Below are positions 54,806 to 64,000 of a stretch of DNA of 64,000 nucleotides, one piece after another; position 1 is the stretch's first letter, and every line of letters starts with the position of its first letter. The notes under the pieces are model-generated. The model saw only the letters and a program-made list of their open reading frames with translations. It was not told where the DNA came from and made no database searches. A program made the translations under genes and the position numbers. Source of the DNA: Nocardia veterana NBRC 100344 (GTDB taxonomy: Bacteria; Actinomycetota; Actinomycetes; Mycobacteriales; Mycobacteriaceae); assembly GCF_000308855.1 (NCBI RefSeq), contig NZ_BAGM01000052.1, positions 1 to 64,000 of the forward strand, read 5' to 3'.

Positions 54806-55477
54806 TCACGCTCGCCCGTCGGCGGATTTCTCCCGGCGGCGGGCGCGGCGCTGCTGGATGGCGGCGAATCGGAGCTCCAGGCCCGCGACGAACGATTCCA
54901 GCGCCAATTCGAAACTCTCCGCGTCGATTTCGTCGGCCTTGGCGCGCAGCAGATGGGCCTGCTCGAGGTGGGGGTAACGGTCGCGGTAGACCTGCACATC
55001 GTCGACGAAGCCGCGGGAGAACGAGCCGATGGTGGAGCCCATCACGACGTAACGGGTGGCGGCGCCGATCATGGTGGCCTGGCGCGGTGGCCAGCCGGCG
55101 CCGACCAGGCCGCCGTGCACCGCATCGGCGGCGCGCAGATTCTCGTCGCGCTTCCCGGGGCCGGCGGCGAGGTAGGGCACGAAATTCGGGTGCCGGACCA
55201 GGGCGGCGCGATACGAGCGCGCCCATGAGATCAGCCCGGTTCGCCAGTCGGCGGTTTCGAAGGCCGACGCGTCCACATGGGACATGATCCCGGCGGCGAT
55301 GTCGTCGAGCAGGTCGTCCTTGGTGGGGTAGTGGCCGTACAGCGAGGCGGCTCGAACGCCCAGTTCGGCCGCCAATTTCCGCATCGACAGCTCGGACAGT
55401 CCGTCGCGGTCGATCAGCTCCAGTGCCGCCTCGCGGATGCGTTCGCGACTCAGCAGCGGTACCCGTGGCCGGGGCAT
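54806..55477 (-). CDS. TetR family transcriptional regulator
   Basis: A 223-residue regulator. The HTH is RERIREAALELIDRDGLSELSMRKLAAELGVRAASLYGHYPTKDDLL (read in parts; residues about 10-60). The ligand-binding half has the TetR_C-type helices ending in a basic tail (QQRRARRREK). ATG 55477 was chosen over the frame 15 codons earlier. It is divergent from the acyl-CoA operon, and a long inverted repeat lies between them. It probably represses that operon and itself until an acyl-CoA-type ligand binds. Confidence 0.92.
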   Translation of the reverse strand: MPRPRVPLLSRERIREAALELIDRDGLSELSMRKLAAELGVRAASLYGHYPTKDDLLDDIAAGIMSHVDASAFETADWRTGLISWARSYRAALVRHPNFVPYLAAGPGKRDENLRAADAVHGGLVGAGWPPRQATMIGAATRYVVMGSTIGSFSRGFVDDVQVYRDRYPHLEQAHLLRAKADEIDAESFELALESFVAGLELRFAAIQQRRARRREKSADGRA

Positions 55478-55554
55478 GCGCGCCACCTCCTTCGCCGCGA
55501 ATCCGATCCGTGCCGAGGTCAACCTACACGGTCGGCGACGGGGCTCTTGAATAT

Positions 55555-55602
55555 CCGAACGCTGTTAGTTTATCGTGGCGATAGATACCTAACAACGTTC
55601 GG
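55555..55602. promoter_or_regulatory. Large dyad, candidate operator of the TetR regulator
   Basis: CCGAACGCTGTTAG (55555-55568) and CTAACAACGTTCGG (55589-55602) are 14-base arms with one mismatch. An inner TATCG-TGG-CGATA dyad (55571-55583) lies between. It sits just before the TAGGAG ribosome binding site of the first dehydrogenase gene, so binding would block the operon. Confidence 0.7.
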
Positions 55603-55617
55603 TTAGGAGTGTCCGTC

Positions 55618-56769
55618 ATGGATCTGGAACTCGGCGAGGCCCACCGCGAGCTGCGCGAGGTTGCCCGCGCCTGGGTCGACAAGGAGGTCGTGCCCTACGC
55701 CACGGCCTGGGATCGCGCCGAATCGGTCGACACCGCGATCGTGCGCAAGCTCGGTGACATGGGATTTCTCGGCATCGAGATCCCGGAGGAGTACGGCGGC
55801 TCCGGTGGGGACGCGCTGTCGTACTGCCTCCTGCTCGAGGAGCTCGGCCGCGGCGACAGCTCGGTGCGCGGGATCGTCTCGGTTTCCCTGGGGCTGGTGG
55901 CCAAGTCGATCAAGACCTACGGCAGCGACGAGCAGAAACGGGACTGGCTGCCGCGATTGTGCGCGGGGGAGTCGCTGGGCTGCTTCGGCCTCACCGAACC
56001 GGGCACCGGATCCGACGCGGCGAATCTGACCACTCGGGCCGTGCGCGACGGCGCGGACTGGGTGCTGTCCGGCACCAAGATGTTCATCACCAACGGCACC
56101 TGGGCCGATGTCGCACTGATCTTCGCTCGCACCGGCGGGCCGGGACCGAAGGGCGTCACCGCATTCCTCTTGCCCACGGACACACCGGGTTTCGGCCGCA
56201 CCGAGATCAAGGGCAAACTCGGCCTGCGCGGCCAGGCCACGGCGGAAATCGTGCTCGACGGGGTGCGGGTGCCGGATTCGGCGCGACTCGGTGCCGAGGG
56301 ACAAGGCTTCCGAATCGCGATGGCCGCGTTGGACAAGGGCCGGATGGGTGTGGCGGCCGGCTGCGTCGGTGTCGCTCGTGCGTGTCTGGAGGCCGCCGTG
56401 CGGTACGCCGGGGAACGCGAGCAGTTCGGCAAATCCATCGCTTCCTATCAGCTGGTGCAGGAGCTGATCGCCGATATCGCCGTCGACGTGGAGGCCGCCC
56501 GGCTACTGACCTGGCGGGTCGCCGACCTGGTCGATCGCGGTCGGCCGTTCGGCACCGAGGCCTCGGTGGCGAAGCTGTTCGCCAGTGAGGCCGCGGTGAA
56601 GGCGGCGAACAACGCCATCCAGGTCTTCGGCGGGTACGGCTACATCGACGAATACCCGGTGTCGAAATATCTGCGCGACGCGCGGGTCCTCACCCTCTAC
56701 GAGGGCACCAGCCAGATCCAGAAATTGCTCATCGGCCGCGCCCTCACCGGCGTGAATGCCTTCGTGTGA
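55618..56769 (+). CDS. Acyl-CoA dehydrogenase (first of two)
   Basis: A 383-residue FAD enzyme that oxidises an acyl-CoA at the alpha,beta bond. Signatures are [13 protein letters not shown] near residue 122, the FAD segment FITNGTWAD near 155 and the C-terminal [23 protein letters not shown], where the catalytic Glu is expected in the following [12 protein letters not shown] 55618 follows TAGGAG. It opens a five-gene operon with an SDR, a second dehydrogenase, an acyl-CoA ligase and a MaoC hydratase. The acyl chain is unknown. Confidence 0.94.
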   Translation: MDLELGEAHRELREVARAWVDKEVVPYATAWDRAESVDTAIVRKLGDMGFLGIEIPEEYGGSGGDALSYCLLLEELGRGDSSVRGIVSVSLGLVAKSIKTYGSDEQKRDWLPRLCAGESLGCFGLTEPGTGSDAANLTTRAVRDGADWVLSGTKMFITNGTWADVALIFARTGGPGPKGVTAFLLPTDTPGFGRTEIKGKLGLRGQATAEIVLDGVRVPDSARLGAEGQGFRIAMAALDKGRMGVAAGCVGVARACLEAAVRYAGEREQFGKSIASYQLVQELIADIAVDVEAARLLTWRVADLVDRGRPFGTEASVAKLFASEAAVKAANNAIQVFGGYGYIDEYPVSKYLRDARVLTLYEGTSQIQKLLIGRALTGVNAFV

Positions 56770-56800
56770 CAACCGCTTTCGAGTTCGAGGAGAGTTTTTC

Positions 56801-57559
56801 ATGTCGGATCAGCGCAGAGTCGCCGTGGTGACCGGAGCCGCGCGGGGGATCGGTGCGGCGACCGCGGCCCGGCTGGCCGCCGATGGCGCGGCGGTCGCCA
56901 TCGCCGACCTCGACGAGGGTGCCTGCCGGGCCACGGCGGAAGAGATCGTCGCCGCCGGCGGCGTGGCGATACCGCTCGCCGTCGACGTCACCGACGAGGC
57001 GGGGGTGGACGCCGCCTTCGACCGGGTCGCAGCCGAACTGGGATCGCTCGACATCCTGGTCAACAACGCCGGTGTGCTGCGTGACAACCTGCTGTTCAAG
57101 ATGTCGGTCGAGGACTGGGACACGGTGATCTCGGTCCACCTGCGCGGCGCCTTCCTGTGTTCCCGTGCCGCCCAACGGCATATGGTCGCGAAGCGGTACG
57201 GCAAGATCGTCAACACCTCCAGCGTCTCGGCGCTCGGCAACCGCGGCCAGGCCAACTATTCGGCGGCCAAGATGGGCATCCAGGGGCTGACCCGCACCCT
57301 GGCCATCGAACTGGGCCCGTACGGCATCAATGTCAACGCCGTCGCGCCGGGTTTCATCGTCACCGAGATGACGGCCGCCACCGCGGCGCGGGTCGGCGTG
57401 CCGGTCGAACAGTGGCAGGCGAAATCGGCCGAAATCACCCCGATGCGCCGGGTCGGGCGCCCCGAGGACATCGCGAACACCGTCGCCTTCCTCGCCTCCG
57501 ACGAGGCGTCGTTCATCACCGGCCAGACCATTTACGTCGACGGCGGTCGTCGGCTCTGA
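56801..57559 (+). CDS. 3-oxoacyl reductase-type SDR (FabG family)
   Basis: A 252-residue classical [18 protein letters not shown] at residue 12, [14 protein letters not shown], the catalytic [20 protein letters not shown] (Ser, Tyr, Lys) and [12 protein letters not shown]. In this operon it probably acts as a 3-hydroxyacyl-CoA dehydrogenase. ATG 56801 follows GAGGAGAG. It is 31 bases after the first dehydrogenase and 20 before the second. Confidence 0.94.
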   Translation: MSDQRRVAVVTGAARGIGAATAARLAADGAAVAIADLDEGACRATAEEIVAAGGVAIPLAVDVTDEAGVDAAFDRVAAELGSLDILVNNAGVLRDNLLFKMSVEDWDTVISVHLRGAFLCSRAAQRHMVAKRYGKIVNTSSVSALGNRGQANYSAAKMGIQGLTRTLAIELGPYGINVNAVAPGFIVTEMTAATAARVGVPVEQWQAKSAEITPMRRVGRPEDIANTVAFLASDEASFITGQTIYVDGGRRL

Positions 57560-57579
57560 AATCCGCCCAGGAGAAGATC

Positions 57580-58737
57580 ATGCGCAGAACCAGCTATACC
57601 GAGGATCACGAAGCCTTCCGCCGGACCGTCCGCAAGTTCATCGAAACCGAGGTGGTTCCGGTCTACGACAAGTGGTACGAGGCGGGCATCGTGCCCCGCG
57701 AGTTCTATTACAAGCTCGCCGAATTGGGTGTCTTCGGCATCGAGGTGCCCGAGGAAAACGGCGGCGCGGGCATCGAATCGTTCAAATTCCAGGCCGTCCT
57801 CATGGAGGAGGCGGCTCGGGCCGGGGTGTCGTTCGGTGGTTCCAGCGTGCATGTCGGACTCTGCCTGCCGTACCTGAAGAAACTCGCCACCGACGAGCAG
57901 AAGCAGCGCTGGCTGCCCGGCTTCGCCGCCGGCGAGATCATGTTCGCCATCGCCATGACCGAGCCGGGCACCGGCTCCGATCTGGCCGGAATGCGCACCA
58001 CCGCAAAGCTTTCCGAGGGCGGCACGCACTACGTGCTGAACGGCGCCAAGACCTTCATCACCGGTGGCGTGAACGCCGACCGGGTGATCGTCTGCGCGCG
58101 CACCGCCCCGCCGCGCGCCGACGACCGCCGCTTCGGCATCTCGCTGCTGGTGGTCGATACGAAATCCCCCGGCTACACGGTGGGCCGCAAACTCGACAAG
58201 CTGGGCCTGAAGGTGTCCGACACCGCCGAGCTGACCTTCACCGAGGTGCGGGTTCCGGTCGAGGATCTGCTCGGCGAGGAGAACAAGGGTTTCTCCTACC
58301 TGGGCCAGAACCTGCCACAGGAACGTCTCTCGATCGCCGTCGGCGCCTACGCCCAGGCCGCGGCCGCGGTGCGATTCGCCCAGGAATACACCGAGCAGCG
58401 CAACGTCTTCGGCAAACCGGTGGCCTCGTTCCAGAACACGAAATTCGAACTCGCGGCCTGTAAGGCCGAGGTCGACGCGGCCGAGGCCGTGGTCGACCGT
58501 GCCCTGGACGCGCTCGACGCCGATGAGCTCAGCGCCGCCGACGCCGCCTCGGCGAAACTGTTCTGCACCGAGGTCGCCGCCCGCGTCATCGACCGCTGCC
58601 TGCAGTTGCACGGCGGCTACGGCTATATCAACGAGTACCCGATCGCGCGGCTGTACGCCGACAACCGGGTCAACCGCATCTACGGCGGGACGAACGAGGT
58701 CATGAAGATGATCATCGCCAAGGATATGGGGTTGTGA
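57580..58737 (+). CDS. Acyl-CoA dehydrogenase (second of two)
   Basis: A 385-residue dehydrogenase of the same fold as the first but distinct in sequence: [15 protein letters not shown] near residue 126, NGAKTFITGGVNADR, LGQNLPQERLSIA, and LHGGYGYINEYPIARLYADNRVNRIYGGTNEVMK, where the Glu of the C-terminal segment can act as base. Two dehydrogenases in one operon suggest two different acyl chains or two steps. ATG 57580; the stop overlaps the ligase start by 4 bases. Confidence 0.94.
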   Translation: MRRTSYTEDHEAFRRTVRKFIETEVVPVYDKWYEAGIVPREFYYKLAELGVFGIEVPEENGGAGIESFKFQAVLMEEAARAGVSFGGSSVHVGLCLPYLKKLATDEQKQRWLPGFAAGEIMFAIAMTEPGTGSDLAGMRTTAKLSEGGTHYVLNGAKTFITGGVNADRVIVCARTAPPRADDRRFGISLLVVDTKSPGYTVGRKLDKLGLKVSDTAELTFTEVRVPVEDLLGEENKGFSYLGQNLPQERLSIAVGAYAQAAAAVRFAQEYTEQRNVFGKPVASFQNTKFELAACKAEVDAAEAVVDRALDALDADELSAADAASAKLFCTEVAARVIDRCLQLHGGYGYINEYPIARLYADNRVNRIYGGTNEVMKMIIAKDMGL

Positions 58738-60218
58738 ACGCGACCCTGTCGCTGGCGAGCATCCTCGCCGAACCGGCGCGACGCCGGCCCGGTCACGTCG
58801 CGCTCATCGAAGGCGACCAGCGACTTACCTTCGCCGAATTGTGGTGTGCGGCACGGGAACAGGCCGGCGCACTGATCGACCGCGGCATCCGTCCCGGGGA
58901 TCGGGTCGCGCTGATGTGCCCGAATACCGCCGACTTTCCCCGCGCCTACTACGCGATTCTCGCGGCCGGTGCGACCGTGGTGCCGGTTCATCTGCTGCTC
59001 ACCGCGGACGAGGCCGAATTCGTGCTGCGCGACAGTGAGGCGACGCTGCTGATCTGTCATCCGCAGGTGGAATCGGTCGGCGCCGAAGCGGCCCGGCGAG
59101 TCGGGATCGACTGCGTGCGACCGCAAGCCCTCTCCGGCACGCCGATCGAGCTGTTCGTGCCGCGCGGCCCGCTCGACACCGCGGTCGTGTTCTACACCAG
59201 CGGCACGACCGGCCGGCCCAAGGGCGCCGAGCTGAGCCATCTCAACATGGTCATGTGCGCCACCGTCAACGCCTTCGACGCCAACGATGTGCACCGCGAC
59301 GACATCGCGCTGGGCGCGCTACCGCTGTTCCATGTATTCGGGCAGACGGTATCGATGAATTCGACCTGGCGAGCCGGGGCGACCCTGGTGCTGATGCCGA
59401 GATTCACCGCCGCCGAAGCGATTCGGCTGATGGTGGCCGAGCGGGTGAACACCTTCCACGGTGTTCCGACGATGTATCACGGATTGCTCGAGGCGGCCGC
59501 CGACGCCGCCGAACTGCCCGGGTTGCGGCTGTGCATCTCCGGTGGTGCGGCCCTGCCGCTACCGGTGCTGGAGCGCTTCGAGGAGGTGTTCCACGCGCAG
59601 ATCCTGGAGGGGTACGGGTTGTCGGAGACCTCGCCCACCGCCGCGGTGAACCAGCCGGTCTTCGGCGCTCGTCCCGGCACCGTCGGACACCCGGTGTGGG
59701 GCGTCGACGTGGAGATCGCCGATCCCGGCCGCGCCGACCGCATCGAGTTGCTGCCCACCGGCAGCATCGGTGAAGTGGTGGTGCGCGGGCACAACGTATT
59801 CGGCGGATACACCGGCAATCCGGAGGCGAGCGCGCGGGCCGTGGTCGACGGCTGGTTCCGCACCGGCGATCTCGGCGTGCGCGACGAGCAGGGATATCTG
59901 CGGATCGTCGACCGGATCAAGGAGATGATCATCCGCGGCGGATTCAACGTCTATCCCACCGAGGTGGAGGAGGCGCTGCTGCGGCATCCGAAGATCGCGC
60001 AGGTGGCGGTGATCGGGGTGCCGGACGAGACCTACGGCGAGGAAATCGTCGCGGTCGTGGTCCCCGCCGATGAGCTGACCGCGGCCGACGTCATCGCCTA
60101 CGGTCGCGAACATGTGGCACGGTACAAATATCCCAGGCGGGTGGAGTTCGTCTCCGAACTGCCGCTGGGACCGACGCACAAGGTGCTCAAACGCGAACTG
60201 AAGCAACGTTTCGGGTGA
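58734..60218 (+). CDS. Acyl-CoA ligase (ANL family)
   Basis: A 494-residue adenylate-forming ligase that activates a carboxylic acid with ATP and CoA. The P-loop-like motif is VFYTSGTTGRPKGAELSH near residue 153, then ALPLFHVFGQ, EGYGLSETSP near 288, TGDLGVRDEQGYLRIVDR and the KEMIIRGGFNVYPTEVE hinge near 395, with the catalytic Lys near 480 (GPTHKVLKRELK). GTG start at 58734 overlaps the preceding dehydrogenase. It provides the entry substrate for the operon. Confidence 0.95.
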   Translation: MNATLSLASILAEPARRRPGHVALIEGDQRLTFAELWCAAREQAGALIDRGIRPGDRVALMCPNTADFPRAYYAILAAGATVVPVHLLLTADEAEFVLRDSEATLLICHPQVESVGAEAARRVGIDCVRPQALSGTPIELFVPRGPLDTAVVFYTSGTTGRPKGAELSHLNMVMCATVNAFDANDVHRDDIALGALPLFHVFGQTVSMNSTWRAGATLVLMPRFTAAEAIRLMVAERVNTFHGVPTMYHGLLEAAADAAELPGLRLCISGGAALPLPVLERFEEVFHAQILEGYGLSETSPTAAVNQPVFGARPGTVGHPVWGVDVEIADPGRADRIELLPTGSIGEVVVRGHNVFGGYTGNPEASARAVVDGWFRTGDLGVRDEQGYLRIVDRIKEMIIRGGFNVYPTEVEEALLRHPKIAQVAVIGVPDETYGEEIVAVVVPADELTAADVIAYGREHVARYKYPRRVEFVSELPLGPTHKVLKRELKQRFG

Positions 60219-60255
60219 GCCGCTCGAGCGGGCGGATGCACGGAAGGGACGAGAG

Positions 60256-60708
60256 ATGACCGATTTCGCCGATCTGGACGCGCTCGCCGCGGCGGTGGGC
60301 ACCGAACTCGGAGTCAGCGACTGGATGCAGATCGATCAGGATCGCATCGACACGTTCGCCGACGCCACCGGCGACCACCAGTGGATCCACGTCGATGCCG
60401 ACAAGGCCGCCCAGGGCCCCTACGGGCACACCATCGCGCACGGATTCCTCACGCTGTCGCTACTGGTGCCGCTGAGCAACCAGGCGACCACCGTGGGCGG
60501 CATCCGAATGGGAATCAACTACGGGCTCAACAAGGTTCGCTTCATCACGCCGGTGCCCTCGGGTGGGCGCATCCGCGCTCGCGTGCACCTGGACTCCGTT
60601 ACCGAGATCCCCGGCGGCCTCCAGGCGGTCCGTACCGTCACCATCGAATTGGAGGGCGCCGACAAGCCCGCATGTGTGGCCGAAAGTATCGTGCGCTATC
60701 TGAAGTGA
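60256..60708 (+). CDS. MaoC-like enoyl-CoA hydratase
   Basis: A 150-residue hot-dog fold hydratase: WMQIDQDRIDTFADATGDHQWIHVD near residue 23 and the catalytic-type GHTIAHGFLTLSL near residue 57. It adds water to enoyl-CoA in the degradation pathway. ATG 60256 follows GGAAGGGACGAGAG. It closes the five-gene operon and faces a deazaflavin-dependent nitroreductase gene nine bases away. Confidence 0.93.
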   Translation: MTDFADLDALAAAVGTELGVSDWMQIDQDRIDTFADATGDHQWIHVDADKAAQGPYGHTIAHGFLTLSLLVPLSNQATTVGGIRMGINYGLNKVRFITPVPSGGRIRARVHLDSVTEIPGGLQAVRTVTIELEGADKPACVAESIVRYLK

Positions 60709-60717
60709 GAGGGCCGG

Positions 60718-61182
60718 TCATCCCGTCGCCGGCGTGAGTCTGAGCACCGGGATGGCCCGGTCGGTCTTCTCCTCGTAGCCGCGGAAGCGGGGCTGTTCGG
60801 AGCAGATGCGTTCCCATGCCGCCGCGCGTTCGGCGCCCTCGAGCTGTTCGACGTGGACCGGGAATTCGCGTCCACCGACCTCGGCCCACACCTGATCCGG
60901 ATGAGCGGCGATGTTGTGGTACCAGGCCGGGTTGTCCCGCGAGCCACCCATCGAGGCCGCGATCAACCAGCCCTTGCTGTCGGGGAAGCGGGCCACGGTC
61001 ACCCGGCGCCGCTGCCCGGATTTGGCGCCGACGGTGGTCAGATACAGCAGATCGATCCCCTGGAACCGGTCGCCCCGGAAGCGGTGGTAGCGCTCCATCG
61101 TCCGCATGACGACGCGAGTGACCGGATTCGCCGCCATCGCGGGCTTACCGCGCGTCCCCCGGGGTGTTTTCGGAAAGCTCAT
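60718..61182 (-). CDS. Deazaflavin (F420)-dependent nitroreductase family protein
   Basis: A 154-residue split beta-barrel of the Ddn/FDOR-A family: LLYLTTVGAKSGQRRRVTVARF near residue 46 binds the F420 phosphate region, then LIAASMGGSRDNPAWYHNIAAHP, PVHVEQLEGAERAAAWE and CSEQPRFRGYEEK. Members use reduced F420 to reduce quinones or xenobiotics. ATG 61182. It lies 53 bases after trpD on the minus strand, so it may be transcribed with it. Confidence 0.9.
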   Translation of the reverse strand: MSFPKTPRGTRGKPAMAANPVTRVVMRTMERYHRFRGDRFQGIDLLYLTTVGAKSGQRRRVTVARFPDSKGWLIAASMGGSRDNPAWYHNIAAHPDQVWAEVGGREFPVHVEQLEGAERAAAWERICSEQPRFRGYEEKTDRAIPVLRLTPATG

Positions 61183-61235
61183 GGCACCGCTCCTCGCTGC
61201 CTGCTTTCCTGGCGATTCTACCGATCCCGGCGGAT

Positions 61236-62288
61236 CTACTCGCCGAGTTCGTTGCTCACCTTCACCCAGCGATCGAGCAGATGCGTCGCCGCGCCGCTGT
61301 CGACGGCCTCGGCGACCCGCTCCAGCGCGGGACGCAGCAGCTCGTGAATATCGGTGCCGGCGTGGGCGGGGGACAATTCGTAGGCGACGACGGCGGCGGC
61401 CGAATTCAGCAGCACCGCGTCGCGCACCGCACCGGGGGCACCGGCGAACATCTCGCGCGCGATCGCGGCATTGACGGTCGCGTCGCCGCCGCGCAGGGCC
61501 GCCGGATCGACCCGGGCGATACCCAGCCGTTCCGGATCGATCACGGTTTCGCGCTGCTCCCGGCCGGCGACCACCCAGACATCGGTGGTATCGGCGGTGG
61601 TGATCTCGTCGAGCCCGTCGTTCCCGCGCACCACCAGCGCGTTGGCGCCGCGCTCGGCGAACGCTCCGGCGATCACGGGGACCAGGTCGGCGAACGCGCA
61701 GCCGATCAGGCCCGCGCTCGGCTGCGCCGGGTTGGTCAGCGGGCCCAGCACGTTGAAGACGGTCGGGATGCCGATCTCCTTGCGCGCCGGACCGGCGAAA
61801 CGCAGCGCCGGGTGGAACAGCGGGGCGAAGCAGAAGCCGATGCCCACCTCGCGCACACACCGGGCCACCGACTCGGGGCTCAGGGCGATGCGCACACCCA
61901 GCGCCTCGAGGACATCGGCGCCGCCGCTCTTGGACGAGGCCGCCCGATTGCCGTGCTTGACCACCGGGATTCCCGCAGCCGACACGACGATCGCGGACAT
62001 GGTGGAGATATTGACGGTGCCGGAACGATCGCCGCCGGTGCCGACGATGTCGACCGCGCCGATATCCAGCGAGACCCGCCGGGCATGGCTCAACATGCCG
62101 CTCGCCAGGCCGGACAGCTCGATCGCGGTGGGGCCCTTCATCTTGATGGCCACACCGAAGGCGGCGATCTGCGCCGGGGTGGCGTTGTCGGAGAAGATCT
62201 CGTCGATCGCCCACGCGGCCTCCTCCGCGGTCAGATCGACCCCGTCGGTCAGGGCACCGAGAATCTCGGGCCAGCTGCGCGCGCTCAT
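61236..62288 (-). CDS. trpD: Anthranilate phosphoribosyltransferase
   Basis: A 350-residue enzyme of tryptophan synthesis that joins anthranilate and PRPP. Motifs are DIVGTGGDRSGTVNISTMSA near residue 80 (PRPP loop), KHGNRAASSKSGGADVLEALG near 112, GPLTNPAQPSAGLIG near 180 and a C-terminal His in the last helix. ATG 62288 follows GGGAG. It matches the mycobacterial trpD-ctaE arrangement, being divergent from ctaE with one gene between. Confidence 0.96.
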   Translation of the reverse strand: MSARSWPEILGALTDGVDLTAEEAAWAIDEIFSDNATPAQIAAFGVAIKMKGPTAIELSGLASGMLSHARRVSLDIGAVDIVGTGGDRSGTVNISTMSAIVVSAAGIPVVKHGNRAASSKSGGADVLEALGVRIALSPESVARCVREVGIGFCFAPLFHPALRFAGPARKEIGIPTVFNVLGPLTNPAQPSAGLIGCAFADLVPVIAGAFAERGANALVVRGNDGLDEITTADTTDVWVVAGREQRETVIDPERLGIARVDPAALRGGDATVNAAIAREMFAGAPGAVRDAVLLNSAAAVVAYELSPAHAGTDIHELLRPALERVAEAVDSGAATHLLDRWVKVSNELGE

Positions 62289-62451
62289 CACATCTCCCGT
62301 TCGCGATCGGAGCACCCGGCGACGACCGCGCGGGTGCGCAACGAGCACCCGCCGCGTCGTCGGCAGATGCCCGGCTAGCAGCCTAATCGGAGGACCCGAC
62401 GGTTTTCCTCCCGGCGGGTGCGGTACCGAACGGCCCGAGCGTGCCCGCGAG

Positions 62452-62892
62452 CTAGCGAGAGCTCGAATCGACCCCGCTCGGCTGCAGCGCGTCCCAGCCC
62501 ACCGCGGTGCCGTCGTGTCGCTGGGCCAGACCGGCCATGCGCGACCGTTCCTGCGAACAATGCAGGGCATCGAGGAGCTGAACGCGCTGCAATACCAACT
62601 CGATATGACCGGAATCGTCCCGATCGCCGGTCACGGCCTGGTCCACGGGAGCGTAGCCGTCCTGCGCGGCGATCGAGACGACCTCGGCCCGGGCCGCGGC
62701 CGGGATCCGCAGATGATGACGCAGCAGCGCCGGTTCTCCCGGCCGCCAGCCGACCGCGCGCTCCAGTGCGCCGGAGCAGGCCTCGGCATCGTCGAAACTC
62801 GATACGACGACGACCAGATCCGTTCGTGCCGGATCCAATTCCGCCGTCGCGGCCCGGCCGGACAGCCGCCGCCACACCGATCGAATTCCCAT
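62452..62892 (-). CDS. Hypothetical protein between trpD and ctaE
   Basis: A 146-residue protein I do not recognise. It opens [12 protein letters not shown] and then has [17 protein letters not shown], with alternating hydrophobic residues, followed by [18 protein letters not shown], all typical of a folded alpha/beta domain, and a polar tail. Third-position GC supports coding. ATG 62892 was chosen. It is in the same direction as trpD but 163 bases upstream. Confidence 0.6.
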   Translation of the reverse strand: MGIRSVWRRLSGRAATAELDPARTDLVVVVSSFDDAEACSGALERAVGWRPGEPALLRHHLRIPAAARAEVVSIAAQDGYAPVDQAVTGDRDDSGHIELVLQRVQLLDALHCSQERSRMAGLAQRHDGTAVGWDALQPSGVDSSSR

Positions 62893-63100
62893 TCCGCCCG
62901 CCTTCCGTCGCCCTGTTCCGCAATATTCCACACGCCGAAATTCCCAGCTGTTCACGTTGGCATCGGCGCTCGACCTGCGGGTTCACCGGACACGCCGAAT
63001 GCTGCCCCAGACCCGCACGCGCGCTGGTGATTCCGGCCCCGACACCCCGAATTCGCACCCGGGTACGCCTGTCGTACTACGACGAGTCATACTTACCGGC

Positions 63101-63712
63101 GTGACGACCGCAGTAGGGACCCCAGGATCGGCCATTACTCAGCGTGTGCATTCGCTGAACCGGCCCAACATGGTCAGCGTCGGAACCATCATCTGGCTGT
63201 CGAGCGAGCTGATGTTCTTCGCCGGCCTCTTCGCCATGTACTTCGTCGCTCGTGCCCAGGCTCATGGCAACTGGCCGCCGGAACCGACCGAGCTGAACCT
63301 CAAGCTCGCCGTGCCGGTCACGGCCGTGCTGATCGCGTCCTCGTTCACCTGCCAGATGGGCGTGTTCTCCGCCGAGCGTGGTGACGTCTTCGGACTGCGG
63401 CGCTGGTACGTGCTCACCTTCCTCATGGGCCTGTTCTTCGTGATCGGCCAGGGCACCGAGTACCACGCGCTCTACCAAGAGGGCACCACCATCTCGAGCA
63501 GCATCTACGGCTCGGTGTTCTTCATCACCACCGGCTTCCACGGTCTGCACGTCATCGGCGGTCTCATCGCGTTCATCTTCCTGCTGGTCCGCACCAAGGT
63601 CAGTAAGTTCACCCCGGCGCAGGCCACGGCCGCGATCGTCGTCTCCTACTACTGGCACTTCGTCGACATCGTCTGGATCGGGCTGTTCGCCACGATCTAC
63701 TTCGTCCGCTAG
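63101..63712 (+). CDS. ctaE: Cytochrome c oxidase subunit III
   Basis: A 203-residue subunit of the aa3 oxidase with five transmembrane helices. Features are the start [67 protein letters not shown] and [18 protein letters not shown] 63101 gives the family length. It is followed by qcrC after 81 bases, the usual actinobacterial ctaE-qcrC order. Confidence 0.97.
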   Translation: MTTAVGTPGSAITQRVHSLNRPNMVSVGTIIWLSSELMFFAGLFAMYFVARAQAHGNWPPEPTELNLKLAVPVTAVLIASSFTCQMGVFSAERGDVFGLRRWYVLTFLMGLFFVIGQGTEYHALYQEGTTISSSIYGSVFFITTGFHGLHVIGGLIAFIFLLVRTKVSKFTPAQATAAIVVSYYWHFVDIVWIGLFATIYFVR

Positions 63713-63793
63713 CCGGGCGGCGGCCGTCACGCGCGGTCCGCGACAAAAACACACTTTGCACAAGTCGGTTCCGTCTACTCCAAAGGGACACAG

Positions 63794-64000
63794 ATGAGTT
63801 CATCTCCCCCGTCAGCGCCAGATCCCACGAGCGGGATCGGCAGCGCTGAGAACAACCAGGCCATCAAGACCCGCAAGCAGCGCCGGATGCGCCGCAAGCT
63901 CGCCGGCGGTCTGGTTCTTCTGATGGGCCTCGTCGGAGCCGGCTTCGCGGCATCGGCGCTCACCCCGCATGCGCAGGTGGCCACGGCGAACGAGGATCAG
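63794..64000 (+). CDS. qcrC: Cytochrome bc1 diheme c subunit, start only
   Basis: The first 69 codons of QcrC; the gene runs off the window. A polar head with KTRKQRRMRRKL precedes one hydrophobic helix (GGLVLLMGLVGAGFAASAL), then HAQVATANEDQ leads to the first heme domain outside the window. ATG 63794 follows AAAGGG. This is the supercomplex cytochrome cc, downstream of ctaE as in all actinobacteria. Confidence 0.95.
   Translation, partial: MSSSPPSAPDPTSGIGSAENNQAIKTRKQRRMRRKLAGGLVLLMGLVGAGFAASALTPHAQVATANEDQ

Overview
The window is high-GC DNA of a mycolic-acid actinomycete, most likely Nocardia or a close relative. The evidence is the actinobacterial cytochrome bcc-aa3 genes (ctaC, ctaF, ctaE and the start of qcrC), a mycobacterial-type adenosine kinase next to an ErpA-like protein, a GlbN haemoglobin very close to the mycobacterial one, DUF3558 and WXG/ESX-type proteins, and mycothiol- and F420-type enzymes. 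From memory, the core genes gcvT, ilvE, adoK, erpA, DUF3043, cobT, cobS, asnB, ctaC, ctaF, trpD, ctaE and qcrC correspond to one M. tuberculosis neighbourhood (about Rv2192c to Rv2211c). Here that neighbourhood is broken by local inversions and accessory blocks.

Layout. 0-5 kb: an HTH/membrane pair, then a minus-strand operon of a membrane protein, a WXG-like protein, a small protein and a DUF3558 lipoprotein, preceded by an Imm49 immunity protein. 5-22 kb: accessory metabolism and regulators, including an AraC regulator with a quinone oxidoreductase, a GT-C-type membrane protein, an HTH-fused citrate synthase homologue divergent from a DUF2332 gene, a P450 lacking the usual ExxR arginine, a DedA/TRIC/M20 group, a Cmx-like exporter with a structured leader, glbN, and an HxlR regulator with its target. 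22-34 kb: gcvT, ilvE, a sulfatase remnant beside an intact formylglycine-generating enzyme, adoK, erpA, a cobU-cobT fusion and cobS. 34.5-37.8 kb: a two-gene operon of an ATP-grasp ligase and a large protein in which I see a papain-like Gln/Cys/His/Asn arrangement. 37.8-44 kb: purple acid phosphatase, asnB, ctaC and ctaF. 44-61 kb: an accessory block with a sulfation operon (cysD, cysNC, DUF1214, SDR, sulfotransferase) and an acyl-CoA catabolic operon under a TetR regulator. 61-64 kb: trpD, ctaE and qcrC (cut by the window edge).

How the parts work together. CysD and CysNC make PAPS, and the co-transcribed sulfotransferase can use it on an unknown acceptor. The acyl-CoA operon encodes activation (ligase), two dehydrogenases, a hydratase and an SDR, enough for one round of beta-oxidation-like degradation. 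Several divergent gene pairs carry clear inverted repeats between them (11.0, 21.8, 47.9, 54.4 and 55.6 kb), which are candidate operators for the adjacent regulators.

The best candidates for an undescribed system are the ATP-grasp/papain-like pair, the WXG/lipoprotein/Imm49 locus, the sulfation operon with its palindromic control region, and the alternative RNA structures ahead of the Cmx-like exporter. Functions were assigned by reading motifs. No database search was run.
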